From Thalassobaculum sp965228445 (GTDB lineage: Bacteria > Pseudomonadota > Alphaproteobacteria > Thalassobaculales > Thalassobaculaceae): a DNA stretch of 64,000 nucleotides. The translations under genes were made by a program, and so were the position numbers. The notes under the pieces are model-generated. The model was not told where the DNA came from and searched no databases. It saw only the letters and a program-made list of their open reading frames with translations. The DNA is taken from positions 1 through 64,000 of the forward strand of contig OZ245813.1 in NCBI GenBank assembly GCA_965228445.1, written 5' to 3'. Shown in pieces: positions 62,632 through 64,000 of the stretch. How positions within the stretch are numbered: position 1 is the first letter of the stretch; the number at the start of each line of letters is the position of its first letter.

Positions 62632-63507
62632 ATGAGCCGCACCGTCACCGTCGCGGCGACGCAGATGTCCTGCAGCGCCGATGCCGCCGCGAATCTCGAC
62701 CGGGCCGAGGCGCTGGTGCGCCGCGCGGCGGGTGAGGGGGCGCAGATCGTCCTGCTGCAGGAGCTGTTCGAGACCCCGTATTTCTGCAAGGACCAGGACG
62801 CCGCCTACTTCAATCTGGCGCGGCCGGTTGCCGGCAACCCCGTCATCGCCCGCTTCGCCGACCTCGCCCGCGAGCTGTCGGTGGTGCTGCCCTTCAGCTT
62901 CTTCGAGGCGGCGCACAACGCCCATTTCAACAGTCTGGTGATGATCGACGCCGACGGCGCGGTGCTCGACCTGTACCGCAAGGCGCATATCCCGGACGGG
63001 CCGGGCTACCAGGAGAAGTTCTACTTCACCCCCGGCGATACCGGCTTCCGGGTCTGGGACACGGCCTATGGTCGCCTCGGTTGCGCGATCTGCTGGGATC
63101 AGTGGTTCCCGGAATCCGCCCGGTCCATGGCGCTGCAGGGCGCGGAGCTGCTGTTCTATCCGACCGCCATCGGCAGCGAGCCGCCGCCGGCCCCGCCGGT
63201 CGACAGCTCGGCCCATTGGCGTCGGGTGATGCAGGGCCACGCGGGCGCCAACCTGACCCCGCTGATCGCCAGCAACCGGGTCGGCCGCGAGATCGGCCAG
63301 ACCTCGGAGATCACGTTCTACGGCACCTCCTTCATCGCCGACGAGACCGGGGCGGTGGTGGCCGACGCGCAGGCGGCCGACGAGGCGGTGATCACGGCGA
63401 GTTTCGACCTGGACGCGGTCCGCGCCCGGCGGCTCGGCTGGGGCGTCTTCCGCGACCGCCGCCCGGAGCTCTACGGCGCCATCGCCACTTCGGATGGAAG
63501 GCGATAG
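62632..63507 (+). CDS. aguB: N-carbamoylputrescine amidase
   Basis: A 291-residue nitrilase-fold enzyme. The catalytic triad is Glu in QELFETPYF, Lys in YRKAHIPDGPGY and Cys154 in AICWDQWFPE. The N-terminal QMSCS and the overall pattern match AguB, which releases putrescine from N-carbamoylputrescine in the arginine-agmatine route. Here it may supply or salvage putrescine alongside the uptake and Puu genes. The agmatine deiminase partner is not in the window. Confidence 0.88.
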   Translation: MSRTVTVAATQMSCSADAAANLDRAEALVRRAAGEGAQIVLLQELFETPYFCKDQDAAYFNLARPVAGNPVIARFADLARELSVVLPFSFFEAAHNAHFNSLVMIDADGAVLDLYRKAHIPDGPGYQEKFYFTPGDTGFRVWDTAYGRLGCAICWDQWFPESARSMALQGAELLFYPTAIGSEPPPAPPVDSSAHWRRVMQGHAGANLTPLIASNRVGREIGQTSEITFYGTSFIADETGAVVADAQAADEAVITASFDLDAVRARRLGWGVFRDRRPELYGAIATSDGRR

Positions 63508-63575
63508 CGGACATCCGTTCCGGACTGTGATAGCCGAGACCTGAGATCCGTGCGTTTCAGCTAGGCCAAGCAGTC

Positions 63576-64000
63576 ATGACCCTCCCCGATCGCGTGCTCG
63601 ACCACGCCCGCATTCCCGAGTTCAGCAATCCGTATTTCGGCAAGGTCCGCGACTGCTACGACCTGCCCGACGGGCGGCGCATCCTGATCGCCTCGGACCG
63701 GATCTCCGCGTTCGACCGGATCCTGGCGTCGATCCCGTTCAAGGGGCAGGTGCTGACCCAGATGGCGCGCTACTGGTTCGAGCGCACCGCCGACATCTGC
63801 CGCAACCACGTGCTCGACTATCCGGACCCGAACGTCGTGGTCGCCAAGCGCCTGACCATCCTGCCGGTGGAGATCGTCGTGCGCGGGTATCTCGCCGGTA
63901 CGACCAGCACCTCCGTTCTGACCCGGTACAAGAAGGGCGAGCGGGTGATCTACGGCCACAGCTTCCCGGAGGGGCTGCGCGACAACGAGAAGCTGCCGAC
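63576..64000 (+). CDS. purC: Phosphoribosylaminoimidazole-succinocarboxamide synthase, 5' part
   Basis: The first 141 residues of SAICAR synthase, cut by the window edge. Characteristic are FGKVRDCYDLPDGRRILIASDRISAFD and EIVVRGYLAGTTS, which bind ATP and aminoimidazole ribotide. It catalyses the eighth step of purine synthesis. The start at 63576 is the first ATG in frame with the family; the gap to the amidase gene is 68 bases. Confidence 0.93.
   Translation, partial: MTLPDRVLDHARIPEFSNPYFGKVRDCYDLPDGRRILIASDRISAFDRILASIPFKGQVLTQMARYWFERTADICRNHVLDYPDPNVVVAKRLTILPVEIVVRGYLAGTTSTSVLTRYKKGERVIYGHSFPEGLRDNEKLP

Overview
The window is a 64 kb piece of a high-GC chromosome. It is densely coding, with divergent operons, many short-overlap start/stop junctions and alphaproteobacterial systems: a PhyR-type general stress response regulator, an HWE-family phytochrome kinase with its own heme oxygenase, a fused TAXI-TRAP transporter, and 5TM-LYT hybrid kinases. 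I infer an alphaproteobacterium near the Rhodospirillales; the TRAP and polyamine genes fit a marine heterotroph. No phage, insertion sequence, CRISPR array or rRNA was seen. One tRNA is present (Val, anticodon CAC).

Region 1 (0-14.4 kb) is an envelope and stress region. It holds a DUF1328 membrane protein, an OmpA-like protein, a Crp/Fnr regulator, two small lipoproteins, an L,D-transpeptidase coupled to an M15-type peptidase, an acyltransferase, phosphoglucomutase, and then phyR facing a bphO-bphP operon. Three paralogous small ribbon-helix-helix-like genes are scattered here. Five exact matches to the EcfG general-stress promoter (GGAAC, 16-17 nt, CGTT) lie in the correct orientation in front of five genes between 0.4 and 4.1 kb. 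A one-mismatch copy precedes phyR. This is the most interesting result: the window appears to carry a red-light-sensing input, the central switch and a compact set of envelope genes under stress-sigma control.

Region 2 (14.5-32.6 kb) has a TAXI-TRAP transporter with a hairpin between binding protein and permease, a 5TM hybrid kinase, a serine hydrolase, a GST, the tRNA, gph, glmU-glmS, a broken hydrolase gene, succinate-semialdehyde dehydrogenase, a SHOCT-tailed lipoprotein and glutathione reductase. Region 3 (32.6-45 kb) has a chemosensory-like operon (CheB-like receiver alone, tandem CheW, 1114-residue CheA) with no receptor gene. It is followed by an unknown 580-residue protein, metabolic oxidoreductases and alanine dehydrogenase.

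Region 4 (45-63.5 kb) is a polyamine region. It contains a PuuA/PuuB pair, a second PuuA-like protein, a putrescine-type aminotransferase, a hybrid kinase with a response regulator, a complete PotFHIG-like ABC transporter and an N-carbamoylputrescine amidase. gabD at 28.4 kb could supply the last step of the GABA route. The window ends inside purC. REP-like inverted repeats punctuate several gene ends.
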